Shown one piece after another: positions 24,117 through 30,150 of a stretch of 41,071 nt of DNA (the stretch's first letter is position 1; every line of letters starts with the position of its first letter). The stretch covers positions 1 through 41,071 of the forward strand of contig NZ_BPFX01000044.1 in assembly GCF_019655855.1 (NCBI RefSeq). The letters run 5' to 3'. A model generated the notes under the pieces. That model was not told where the DNA came from. It searched no databases and worked only from the letters and a program-made list of their open reading frames with translations. Position numbers and translations under genes: made by a program. This DNA is from Pseudomonas paralcaligenes. Lineage in GTDB: Bacteria > Pseudomonadota > Gammaproteobacteria > Pseudomonadales > Pseudomonadaceae.

Positions 24117-25360
24117 CCGGCCAGCTCGGCGCCCTGCTCGGCGACGCCCAGCAGCTCTACCGCGACGCCACCGCGTACCCCCGCCCGATCTGCCGCGTGG
24201 TCGTCGACGGCCGCGATATCACCGCCGCCATCGAACCGCGCCTGGTCAGCATCGAACTGACCGACAACCGCGGCATGGAAGCGGACCAGCTCGATATCAC
24301 CCTGAGCGACCACGACGGCCTGCTGGCCATCCCGCCACGGGGCGCCACCGTGCAGCTCTGGCTCGGCTGGGACGACACCGGCCTGGTCGACAAAGGCACC
24401 TACACCGTGGACGAAACCGAACACAGCGGCGCGCCGGACGTGCTCAGCATCCGCGCCCGCAGCGCTGACCTGCGCGGCGGCTTGAAGGTCAAGCGGGAAC
24501 GGTCCTGGAGCACCACCACCCTGGGCACCATCATCGGCGCCGTGGCCACCGCTCACGGCCTGGCGCCCCTGGTCAGCGCCGTGCTCGCCGGCGTCGAGCT
24601 GCTGCACCTGGACCAGGCCAACGAGAGCGACGCCAACCTGCTGGCCCGCCTGGGCCGAGAGCATGACGCCATCGCCACGGTCAAGGCGGGCCGGCTGCTG
24701 TTCATGCCCACCGGCAAGAGCGTAACCGCCAGCGGCCTGGCCCTGCCCCACGTCACGTTGACCAGGGCGGACGGCGACCAGCACCGCTTCCTGGAAGCGG
24801 ACCGCGACGCCTACACCGGCGTGAAGGCCTACTACTACGAGGTCAACAGCGCGGCCAAGAAAGAGGCCATCGCCGGCGGCGGCGAGAACCTGAAAGAGCT
24901 GCGACACAGCTACGCCGGCCTGGCCAGCGCCCTGCAGGCCGCCCGCGCCGAGTGGAACCGCCTGCAGCGCGGCACCGCCACGCTCAGCTACACCCTGGCC
25001 CGGGCGCGACCCGAACTGATCCCGGACCAGACCTATTCGCTGGTCGGCATCAAGGCCGAAATCGCCGCCATCGTCTGGCTCGGCGGCAACCTCCGGCACG
25101 CTTTCACACCCCAGTCATTCACCACCACCCTGGAGCTGGAATCCCAGCTGCCGGACGGCGACGACGTCGCCGAGCTGGCCGACGACTCCGGCGACTACAC
25201 CGGCGTCGTCGCCTGGTACAGGGACGAGAAGACCGGCCAGCAACACAAGGTCACCGCCGGCGACCAGACCAACCCCCGCCGCCTGCCACACCTCTACCAG
25301 AGCAAGGCCTCGGCCAAGCGTGCCGTCGACCGCGAATGGGGCCGCATGTCTAAACGCTGA
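24113..25360 (+). CDS. D: Tail hub protein D (P2 gpD, 'late control' family)
   Basis: 415 residues from a GTG at 24113 that overlaps the U stop; the frame is open further upstream but only through gpU sequence. The N-terminal part (YPRPICRVVVDGRDITAAIEPRLVSIELTDNRGMEADQL) is the family signature of the T4 gp27-like hub onto which gpV is mounted. The C-terminus carries a Gln-His-Lys-rich segment and ends in RMSKR. The gene converges with, and overlaps by 11 bp, the minus-strand gene at 25350. In P2, ogr follows D; here it does not. Confidence 0.93.
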   Translation: MTGQLGALLGDAQQLYRDATAYPRPICRVVVDGRDITAAIEPRLVSIELTDNRGMEADQLDITLSDHDGLLAIPPRGATVQLWLGWDDTGLVDKGTYTVDETEHSGAPDVLSIRARSADLRGGLKVKRERSWSTTTLGTIIGAVATAHGLAPLVSAVLAGVELLHLDQANESDANLLARLGREHDAIATVKAGRLLFMPTGKSVTASGLALPHVTLTRADGDQHRFLEADRDAYTGVKAYYYEVNSAAKKEAIAGGGENLKELRHSYAGLASALQAARAEWNRLQRGTATLSYTLARARPELIPDQTYSLVGIKAEIAAIVWLGGNLRHAFTPQSFTTTLELESQLPDGDDVAELADDSGDYTGVVAWYRDEKTGQQHKVTAGDQTNPRRLPHLYQSKASAKRAVDREWGRMSKR

Positions 25361-25952
25361 CTGCCTTGAGCACTCTTTTGCTCAGCCCCAGCTTGCTGAG
25401 CTGCATACTCGTCGCGCCCCTAGTCCGCCCCAGCGCTGTCGCCAATTCAGTGGCGGTATGCTCGTGATAATGGTCGCGCAGGTATTGGTTGTCCGACTCC
25501 GTCCAAAAGCGCCGCGCCTCGCTACTCTTGCTCAGCCCCAGCTTGCTGAGCTTCACCGTGGTCGCGCCCGTCGACCGCCCCAGGGCTGTCGCCAGCTCGG
25601 CGGCGGTATGTTCGTGGTAATGGTCGCGCAGGTACTGGGTTTCCGACTCAGTCCAAGGCACCGGGCTCGGCACCGCCATTTCTCGCAGCCGGTAGACCAG
25701 CAGCAGCCGGCGATGCAGAGGCATCGTGCGAAATGACGACGCCCCAGGGGAGGCTCGCCAGGCCTCAACGACGTTACGCGGCAAAAGGACCAGCTCGGCG
25801 AGCTTGTCATTCGTCAGCTTGGAGTGCAGATGTTTCTCGGACCAGGCCCGCAGGCCATCCAGCAGCACCCGCTGGTCAACGGCCTCTAGCTCATTGGGGG
25901 CGCTGCTCAGCGTCGGGCTACTGAGCCAGTGGGGCGCCTGCAGCTCAGCCAT
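25350..25952 (-). CDS. Tandem helix-turn-helix protein of unknown role
   Basis: 200 residues from the ATG at 25952, which overlaps the upstream gene's stop by eight bases. The C-terminal half consists of two near-identical 50-residue units, each W-T-E-S-x2-QYLRDHYHEHTA then ELATALGR and a Lys-Leu-Ser-Lys-Leu-Gly-Leu-Ser-Lys end. Each looks like a SANT/Myb- or resolvase-type HTH: WTE..., a leucine-rich turn helix, then an Arg/Thr/Lys recognition helix. The N-terminal half is helical and unrecognised. I infer a sequence-specific DNA-binding protein, expressed from a minus-strand operon inserted between D and the lysogeny genes. Target unknown. Confidence 0.75.
   Translation of the reverse strand: MAELQAPHWLSSPTLSSAPNELEAVDQRVLLDGLRAWSEKHLHSKLTNDKLAELVLLPRNVVEAWRASPGASSFRTMPLHRRLLLVYRLREMAVPSPVPWTESETQYLRDHYHEHTAAELATALGRSTGATTVKLSKLGLSKSSEARRFWTESDNQYLRDHYHEHTATELATALGRTRGATSMQLSKLGLSKRVLKAVSV
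25378..25677. repeat. 150-bp in-frame tandem duplication within the HTH gene
   Basis: The 23-base segment starting TTGCTCAGCCCCAGC occurs exactly at 25378 and at 25528, a 150-bp period, and much of the unit matches on either side. The duplication is in frame (50 codons) and creates the two HTH units of the minus-strand gene. Divergence at scattered third positions and some codons shows it is not brand new. Confidence 0.85.
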
Positions 25953-26340
25953 GAGCAGCCTCTCGCCACCACCGCTCCACCGCTTCCACCACGGCGACCT
26001 CCTGCACATAGGTCAGCGCGGCCAGCTTGGTCTGCATCGCCTTCGGGTCCACATCCCATTTTTCGTGAATGCCATCTTCCAGGGAGTCTTCCCATCCCAT
26101 CTGCAGGCTGCCCCGGATCACCTCGGCCGGCTCGCTGATGGTGCCTTTGAGCATGTCGCGCAGCGCGTTCCACTCCGCTTCGCTGAACAGCTTCTCGACG
26201 CGCTCACGACGCAGAATCTCGGTATAGCGGTCGCCGATCACGTTCACCCGCTTGCTGGTGGTGATGCCCGTCTCGTCGCCGGTGGCGCCGATGGCGGCTT
26301 CCAGCTGTGGGCCGATATGGATGCCGGCTTTCTTGGCCAT
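25945..26340 (-). CDS. Unknown phage accessory protein
   Basis: 131 residues, ATG at 26340 preceded by AGGAG. Soluble, helical, acidic C-terminal half. Readable segments are a TSKRVNVIGDRYTEILRRERVEKLF helix, FSEAEWNALRDMLKG and VQEVAVVEAVERWWREA. There is no catalytic motif I can name. It is the first gene of a two-gene minus-strand unit with the tandem-HTH gene, with which it overlaps. The pairing of a small helical protein with a DNA-binding protein could suggest a regulatory or defence pair, but nothing in the sequence proves it. Confidence 0.65.
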   Translation of the reverse strand: MAKKAGIHIGPQLEAAIGATGDETGITTSKRVNVIGDRYTEILRRERVEKLFSEAEWNALRDMLKGTISEPAEVIRGSLQMGWEDSLEDGIHEKWDVDPKAMQTKLAALTYVQEVAVVEAVERWWREAAHG

Positions 26341-26392
26341 GGCTCTACTCCTGTTCTCTGGTGGGTTTAATGCTGCGCTGGGCCAAACGAGA

Positions 26393-26415
26393 AGCCCCGG
26401 CGCTGGGCCGGGGCT
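26393..26415 (-). terminator. Intrinsic terminator after the 81-residue minus gene
   Basis: Perfect 9-bp stem AGCCCCGGC (26393-26401) / GCCGGGGCT (26407-26415), loop GCTGG. On the minus strand it is followed by TCTCGTTT, a weak T-tract. It lies six bases beyond the stop of the gene at 26422-26667 and would isolate it from the next minus-strand gene. Confidence 0.7.
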
Positions 26416-26421
26416 GGTCGA

Positions 26422-26667
26422 TTACCAGATACGCTCAAGGACCTGGACGGCATACTGCTCTTCGAGGCACAGGTCATCGTCGCCGTCGCTTTCCAGGCGC
26501 AGCACGCGGCCCATGCTGTCGGTGTAGCCGACTTCAACTTCGGCCTGGGGGAATGCTTTCTGCAGGGCGGCGATGGCGAGCGCGCGCCACTCGGCGTGAT
26601 CCTGCTCGGTAGCATCGGTGCCGATGTTCAGTTCGCCGCTGGTGATGATGATTTTGGTGACGTTCAT
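26422..26667 (-). CDS. Small acidic protein of unknown function
   Basis: 81 residues from the ATG at 26667 (MNVTKIIITSG), chosen because AGAGGG lies eight bases upstream; the open frame continues 20 codons further without a good start. Very acidic (ESDGDDDLCLEEQYAVQVLERIW), small alpha/beta in appearance. It is transcribed divergently from mqsRA with its own promoter at 26747-26776. The acidic surface is reminiscent of DNA-mimic or inhibitor proteins, but that is speculation. Confidence 0.7.
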   Translation of the reverse strand: MNVTKIIITSGELNIGTDATEQDHAEWRALAIAALQKAFPQAEVEVGYTDSMGRVLRLESDGDDDLCLEEQYAVQVLERIW

Positions 26668-26746
26668 GGTGTTGCCCTCTGTGCATGCCGTGACGTTGTG
26701 CCCGGCTTCTTCAGTGACGGCTCGCATTGCGCGTTCCGTTGTGCCA

Positions 26747-26776
26747 ATAATAGGTGCACCAATGGTGCACCGTCAA
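26747..26776 (-). promoter_or_regulatory. Minus-strand promoter with palindromic operator in the spacer
   Basis: On the minus strand, -35 TTGACG (26776-26771) and -10 TATTAT (26752-26747) are separated by 18 bp. The spacer is filled by GGTGCACC-AAT-GGTGCACC (26753-26771 including one base of the -35), two palindromic octamers arranged as a larger palindrome. A bound repressor would block the promoter. It drives the gene at 26422-26667. Confidence 0.65.
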
Positions 26777-26795
26777 GCCATCACAATAAAAATTC

Positions 26796-26834
26796 ACCTA
26801 ATAGGTTGACCGTAAATCACCTATTGGGTTAATT
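26796..26834 (+). promoter_or_regulatory. mqsRA promoter with two MqsA-type operators
   Basis: -35 TTGACC (26806-26811) and -10 TTAATT (26829-26834), spacer 17 bp. Operator 1, ACCTAATAGGT (26796-26806), is a perfect ACCT-N3-AGGT, the MqsA recognition pattern as I know it, and abuts the -35. Operator 2, ACCTATTGGGT (26819-26829), has one mismatch, reaches the -10, and is 23 bp from the first. The expected transcription start is at or within a base or two of the mqsR ATG (26842), implying a leaderless message. Confidence 0.75.
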
Positions 26835-26841
26835 TAGCGCC

Positions 26842-27138
26842 ATGGAAAAGCGCACCCCACATTTCAAACTCTCCCTGGTCAAGGCCGCCATCGCCGCCGA
26901 GTCCTACCGCTTCACCCGCGTAGCACGGGAAGGCGGCGCCGACCTGGGCCTGGACCTCGACGGCATGCTCGCCATCATCCAGGCCCTGACCGCCCGCGAC
27001 TTCTACAAGAGCATGACCACCTACGCCGACCACACCCAATGGCAGGACGTCTACCGCCCCGCTACCCGCGTCGGCCGCGTCTACCTCAAATTCACACTGG
27101 TGGAGGACCTGCTAATCGTGTCCTTCAAGGAGCTATGA
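26842..27138 (+). CDS. mqsR: MqsR toxin, mRNA interferase
   Basis: 98 residues, exactly the E. coli MqsR length. Matching stretches include MEKRTPHFKLSLVK at the start, LGLDLDGM in the middle, DFYKSMTTYADHTQWQDVYRP and the C-terminal LLIVSFKEL. The family is a RelE/YoeB-fold endoribonuclease cutting mRNA mainly at GC-containing sites (GCU in E. coli); Lys56-, Tyr- and Arg-type catalytic positions lie in the YKSMTTY region. It precedes its antitoxin, the reverse of most TA operons but normal for mqsRA. Apparently intact. A chromosomal-type TA carried as prophage cargo; it may stabilise the prophage or interfere with other phages. Confidence 0.93.
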   Translation: MEKRTPHFKLSLVKAAIAAESYRFTRVAREGGADLGLDLDGMLAIIQALTARDFYKSMTTYADHTQWQDVYRPATRVGRVYLKFTLVEDLLIVSFKEL

Positions 27139-27545
27139 CCATGAAATGCCCCGAATGCGGCCAGGCCGATCTGGTCCACGACACCCGCGACCTGCCCTAC
27201 ACCTACAAGGGCCACACCGTCACCATCCTCCAGGTTGAGGCCGACTGGTGCGCCGCCTGCGGCGAATCCATCACCGGCCCGGCCGAAACGCGCCGCGTGA
27301 TGGCCGCCATGGCCGACGCGCGCCAGCAGGTCAACGCGGCCGAGGGCACCCCGGAGCTAATCAAGTCCGTGCGCAAGCAACTGAAACTCACCCAGGGCCA
27401 GGCCGCCCAGCTGTTCGGCGGCGGCCCGAATGCGTTCAGCCGCTACGAGAAGGGCGCCACCGAGGCCCCCACGCCCCTGGTCGTGCTGTTCCAGCTGCTG
27501 CAGCGGCACCCCGAGCTGGCAGACGAAGTGAAGCGCGTCGGCTGA
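27135..27545 (+). CDS. mqsA: MqsA antitoxin and autorepressor
   Basis: 136 residues from the ATG overlapping the mqsR stop (ATGA); a second ATG two codons later (MKCPECG) is equally possible. The N-terminal zinc domain has Cys pairs CPEC and CAAC; it binds the toxin. The C-terminal HTH_3 domain (KSVRKQLKLTQGQAAQLFGGGPNAFSRYEKG) matches E. coli MqsA closely and would bind the ACCT-N3-AGGT operators at 26796 and 26819. Length and order are as in the family. Confidence 0.93.
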   Translation: MTMKCPECGQADLVHDTRDLPYTYKGHTVTILQVEADWCAACGESITGPAETRRVMAAMADARQQVNAAEGTPELIKSVRKQLKLTQGQAAQLFGGGPNAFSRYEKGATEAPTPLVVLFQLLQRHPELADEVKRVG

Positions 27546-27595
27546 GTCGGCGTGCCTATAGTTAAATCTTGATCACTAGAGCAAGGAGCGACGCC

Positions 27596-27841
27596 ATGCA
27601 CATCATCAAAGGACACTACCGCGACGAATCTGGCCTGCTGGAAGCGGGCGAACTGATGGTCGAGAAGACCGAGAATGGCTGGCGACACCCAGAGTCCTGG
27701 GCACGCCTGGAGGCTGCACGTTACGCAGTTGCCAGAGGCATAGCCGGCGTCGAGATCACCAGCCCTGATAGCCTGACCGAATTTCTGCCCAACGAAGGCG
27801 AATGCGAACGCATTGGGATGGAAATAGCAGGGCAAGCCTGA
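27596..27841 (+). CDS. Small protein of unknown function
   Basis: 81 residues from the ATG at 27596, with AAGGAG eight bases before it. Soluble, acidic: MHIIKGHYRDESGLLEAGELMV then ARLEAARYAVARGIAGVEIT and LPNEGECERIG. It follows mqsA after 50 bp that include TTGATCACTAGAG, a possible weak promoter, and is ended by the bidirectional terminator at 27868. No family recognised. Confidence 0.65.
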   Translation: MHIIKGHYRDESGLLEAGELMVEKTENGWRHPESWARLEAARYAVARGIAGVEITSPDSLTEFLPNEGECERIGMEIAGQA

Positions 27842-27867
27842 CGCCGCCCTCACCTGTACCCCGCAAA

Positions 27868-27890
27868 AACCCCGGCACCTGGCCGGGGTT
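27868..27890. terminator. Bidirectional intrinsic terminator
   Basis: Perfect 9-bp stem AACCCCGGC (27868-27876) / GCCGGGGTT (27882-27890), loop ACCTG. On the plus strand it is followed by CTTCTGCCTT; on the minus strand by TTTTGCGG. It lies between convergent genes 27596-27841 (+) and 27899-28015 (-) and can serve both. Confidence 0.75.
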
Positions 27891-27898
27891 CTTCTGCC

Positions 27899-28015
27899 TT
27901 ACTCCGCAGATCGCCGGAACGCCTCCATGATCCGCAGCACGTCGGCGCGCTGCTGCTCGCTCAGCTCGCGCCACAGCTCAAGGACGTAGGTTTCCAGTTG
28001 GGTAAGGTTATCCAT
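27899..28015 (-). CDS. 38-residue small protein
   Basis: Reads MDNLTQLETYVLELWRELS then EQQRADVLRIMEAFRRSAE and TAA. The ATG at 28015 has GGAG nine bases upstream, and the stop sits next to a terminator, which together support a real gene. The sequence is two amphipathic helices, suitable for a dimerising or partner-binding micro-protein. It is the last gene on the minus strand downstream of the repressor, so it is probably expressed in the lysogen. Confidence 0.6.
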   Translation of the reverse strand: MDNLTQLETYVLELWRELSEQQRADVLRIMEAFRRSAE

Positions 28016-28166
28016 CGGTGGGACTCCGTTTCGATGCCACGGACGCCCGGCATCACCCTGATGCCGACTTCAGCGCCCTGGGAGTGCCCATTTTCTGTGC
28101 GCCACCTCACATAGCCAGCAGAACGCCACCAGACCGGCGCGACAATTCGCCCCGGTCGGTCAGGCT

Positions 28167-28631
28167 CTATCCGTGCTCTCTAACCCAGCGGGAGGGCGCC
28201 ATAAGCTCCCCTGTCTCGCAGTCGGCTAGGTCCCCGACAATCCGGTCGAGCCGAAAGGTTCTTTCGGCGCGCCGGTCATGGCATTCGCCCTTCAGGTAGA
28301 AGCGAGTCGCAGAGTGGACGGTAACGGTTCGATAGGTGATATCTCCGTCAACATCCTCATAGGTGAACGCCACTACGCCCACACGCCAGCCAGTGCGGAT
28401 AGCGCGCGTAGCGGCAGGCTTGGGCGTGGTGTCCTTGGCGGGCACGGCCGGCGTACGTGGCTTGCGTTCCTGTAGCTTCAACGCCTTACGCTGCTGCGGG
28501 GTCAGTAAGGGCGGCTTGGTGTACTGCGCTGCGGTAGTGATATCCCGCCCTTTGGCGTTCGTCCGCCTCACCATCACCACGAACACAGTGACGATGGCGG
28601 CTAGCACCAGCAGGCCTATCAAAGCATCCAT
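28167..28631 (-). CDS. Membrane-anchored WYL-like domain protein
   Basis: 154 residues from the ATG at 28631 (a TTG two codons upstream is less likely; AAGGA precedes the ATG). Residues about 4-22 form one transmembrane helix (LIGLLVLAAIVTVFVVMV). A basic, proline-rich linker follows, and residues about 85-140 resemble a WYL-type ligand-binding module (ITYRTVTVHSATRFYLKGECHDRR then TFRLDRI). WYL domains usually occur in HTH transcription factors; here no HTH is present. It lies ten bases after the repressor stop, in the same direction, so it is made in the lysogen. A signal-sensing or superinfection role is possible; neither is proven. Confidence 0.65.
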   Translation of the reverse strand: MDALIGLLVLAAIVTVFVVMVRRTNAKGRDITTAAQYTKPPLLTPQQRKALKLQERKPRTPAVPAKDTTPKPAATRAIRTGWRVGVVAFTYEDVDGDITYRTVTVHSATRFYLKGECHDRRAERTFRLDRIVGDLADCETGELMAPSRWVREHG

Positions 28632-28640
28632 GCTCAATCC

Positions 28641-28985
28641 TTAAGGCTTCGCTCTGGACCGCCCGGCCGACTCGGCCAGCGCGGCAGCGGTGCGTTCCAC
28701 CACGCCCTGATCAGCGGCCGGCAGTGCTCGATAGCACTCCAGCACCTTAGCCTCGGCGTCGGTGATGCTGTCGGCGGCCTGTGGCGTGCGCTCGCCCGTT
28801 ACGACGTACAACACGTCAACGCCATGCGCTGCCACTGCCGCCAAGTAGGCAGCGTCAGGGCTGCGGTCGCCCTTTTCATAGTTCCCCTGAGCGTTGGCCT
28901 TCACTCCGCCTATCTCGCCGAAAGCTGCCTGAGACAGCCCCAGCCGGTCCCGCTCCTCCCGCAGGCGGTCGCCAATTCCACCCAT
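28641..28985 (-). CDS. Prophage repressor, XRE/HTH_3 family (CI/C-like)
   Basis: 114 residues from the ATG at 28985 (MGGIGDRLREERDRLGLSQ); a few codons further upstream are open but lie in the promoter. The HTH is at about 6-60: GDRLREERDRLGLSQAAFGEIGGV then QGNYEKGDRSP and AAYLAAVAAHGVDVLYVVTGERTP. The C-terminus (about 70-110) is helical and probably used for oligomerisation; no LexA-type Ser-Lys peptidase is seen, so it is unlikely to be RecA-cleaved. It is expressed leftward from the switch region with no leader and should bind the palindrome at 29008-29025, holding down the early operon. Confidence 0.85.
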   Translation of the reverse strand: MGGIGDRLREERDRLGLSQAAFGEIGGVKANAQGNYEKGDRSPDAAYLAAVAAHGVDVLYVVTGERTPQAADSITDAEAKVLECYRALPAADQGVVERTAAALAESAGRSRAKP

Positions 28986-28988
28986 TTG

Positions 28989-29030
28989 AATATAAATCCC
29001 CGTTGACACCACTCAATTGAGTGGTAATCT
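28989..29030. promoter_or_regulatory. Lysis-lysogeny switch: overlapping divergent promoters with central operator
   Basis: An 18-bp perfect palindrome ACCACTCAATTGAGTGGT lies at 29008-29025. Rightward promoter: -35 TTGACA (29003-29008) and -10 TAATCT (29025-29030), 16-bp spacer filled by the palindrome. Leftward repressor promoter: -35 TTGAGT (29016-29011, within the palindrome) and -10 TATATT (28994-28989), spacer 16; the repressor ATG starts only four bases after it, implying a leaderless message. A repressor on the palindrome would cover both promoters. Confidence 0.75.
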
Positions 29031-29038
29031 GTGCGTCA

Positions 29039-29068
29039 TTGAATGGTTTTGAATGGTTTTGAATGATG
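29039..29068 (+). repeat. Three tandem 10-bp repeats (TTGAATGGTT) at the early start
   Basis: TTGAATGGTT at 29039-29048 and 29049-29058, and TTGAATGATG at 29059-29068. The third unit contains the start codons of the next gene. One repeat per helical turn immediately downstream of the early promoter is the usual arrangement for a Cox/Cro-like regulator binding cooperatively. Candidate binder: the product of 29063-29266. Confidence 0.7.
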
Positions 29069-29266
29069 CACGCCACCCGAACCCCAGCACAAGCCAGGGA
29101 ATGGATCGAAGCCCAGGGCAAGACGGTCAAGCAGTTCGCCGAAGAAAACGGCCTCGACCAGTTCACCACCTACCAGGTCCTGGCAGGGACCAAGAAAGGC
29201 AAGCGCGGCGAGGCGCACAAGGCAGCCGTCCTGCTCGGCATCAAGGAAGGTACGGTCGCACAGTAG
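29063..29266 (+). CDS. Small DNA-binding protein, BcepMu gp16-like (early regulator)
   Basis: 67 residues, starting with tandem Met codons (MMHATRTP). The sequence REWIEAQGKTVKQFAEENGL, then TTYQVLAGTKKGKRG and AHKAAVLLGIKEGT, is that of the phage-associated BcepMu-gp16 family with a compact HTH. As first gene of the rightward operon, opposite the repressor, it occupies the Cro/Cox position and may bind the TTGAATGGTT repeats that overlap its own start. Confidence 0.8.
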   Translation: MMHATRTPAQAREWIEAQGKTVKQFAEENGLDQFTTYQVLAGTKKGKRGEAHKAAVLLGIKEGTVAQ

Positions 29267-29295
29267 TGCGGCCGGTCACGGGGGGAAACGAGAAG

Positions 29296-29775
29296 ATGAA
29301 ACGCCCGATTCTTGATAGCCGCCGGAAGGTCGTCATGGCCGCCGTCGCCGCCTTCCCGGGTGGCCGCGAGTGCGCCGCCGCCCACCTGGGCCTGGACCTG
29401 AAACGGTTCGATAACCAGCTGTACGAGAACGCCGGGCACCGCCCGTTGAGCGACGAGCAGGTCCGCCAGCTGGAGCTGGTCGCCGGCACCATCCTGCTGG
29501 CGGACTACCTCGCCAGCCTCTACGGCGGCGTCTTCGTCCCGATGCCCGAGCAGGGCGAGCTGGACAACCTCGACCTCTACGCCCGCTCCCTGGCCGCCGA
29601 CGTGGCGGAAGGCAAGGTCGCGCAGATCATCGCCAAGGCCCTGCAGGACGGGCGCATCGACGAAGCCGAGCTGGCCGAAATCATCGCGGCCCACCGCGCG
29701 CACATAGCAGCACGTCACGCCGAGTTCGGCGCCGTTATCACCCTGCACCGGAAACCGGGCGGGTCGGATCAGTAG
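29296..29775 (+). CDS. Phage regulatory protein CII-like (CP76 family)
   Basis: 159 residues from the ATG at 29296 (KRPILDSRRKVVMAAVAAF), with GAAACGAGA upstream. The family pattern is visible: GGRECAAAHLGLDLKRFDNQLYENAGHRPLSDEQVRQLE then a helical middle (VAGTILLADYLASLYGGVF) and a C-terminal helical tail. In P2-like phages of Pseudomonas and Burkholderia it is described as a regulator similar in role to lambda CII. Second gene of the early operon. Confidence 0.85.
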   Translation: MKRPILDSRRKVVMAAVAAFPGGRECAAAHLGLDLKRFDNQLYENAGHRPLSDEQVRQLELVAGTILLADYLASLYGGVFVPMPEQGELDNLDLYARSLAADVAEGKVAQIIAKALQDGRIDEAELAEIIAAHRAHIAARHAEFGAVITLHRKPGGSDQ

Positions 29776-29841
29776 TAGGCGCGGGAAGCGTCGCAACTTA
29801 CGGCCCACGGGCCGGGCCGCATCTGGCGGCCGGGGGAGAAC

Positions 29842-30150
29842 ATGAGCAGTAACAGCGGCGGGGGCTACAAATGCCTGTGCCCGGCCTGTGGTAGCCGGAT
29901 GCGCATCCGCAACTCGGAAGACCAGACACCCACGTACAAGACCATGTACGGCCAATGCACCAACTTCGCGTGTGGCGGCACCTACACCGGCGCCCTGTCC
30001 TGGGACTACGCCCTGAGCCCCAGCGGCCTGGACAAACCGCGCGTCACCCTGCCCGTGGCCCCTTCGGTGCAACGCATGAAGGCCCTGCGCGAAAGCCAGC
30101 CGAAAACCAACCAGCTCGACATGCTCGCCGCCCTGGAGACCTCCGAATGA
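29842..30150 (+). CDS. ogr: Late gene activator, Ogr/Delta zinc-finger family
   Basis: 102 residues. The zinc-binding pattern CPAC, 22 residues, then C-x4-C (CTNFAC) with TYKTMYGQC between is that of P2 Ogr and P4 Delta, which activate late promoters by binding TGT-N-ACA boxes and contacting RNA polymerase alpha. Some 40 residues longer than P2 Ogr (72) at the C-terminus. Here it sits in the early operon rather than after D, which makes its synthesis dependent on the lytic promoter. Likely binder of the palindromes at 3811, 10110 and 18820. Stop overlaps the next start by four bases. Confidence 0.9.
   Translation: MSSNSGGGYKCLCPACGSRMRIRNSEDQTPTYKTMYGQCTNFACGGTYTGALSWDYALSPSGLDKPRVTLPVAPSVQRMKALRESQPKTNQLDMLAALETSE

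Noticed and set aside
25366..25740. Insertion sequence or CRISPR-like array suggested by repeated CAGCCCCAGC segments
   Set aside because: Only two units of 150 bp exist, in frame inside one gene; there are no spacers or terminal inverted repeats.
28018..28299. Plus-strand frame opposite the WYL-like gene
   Set aside because: Ser/Arg-rich shadow with no ribosome-binding site; the minus strand holds the coherent protein.
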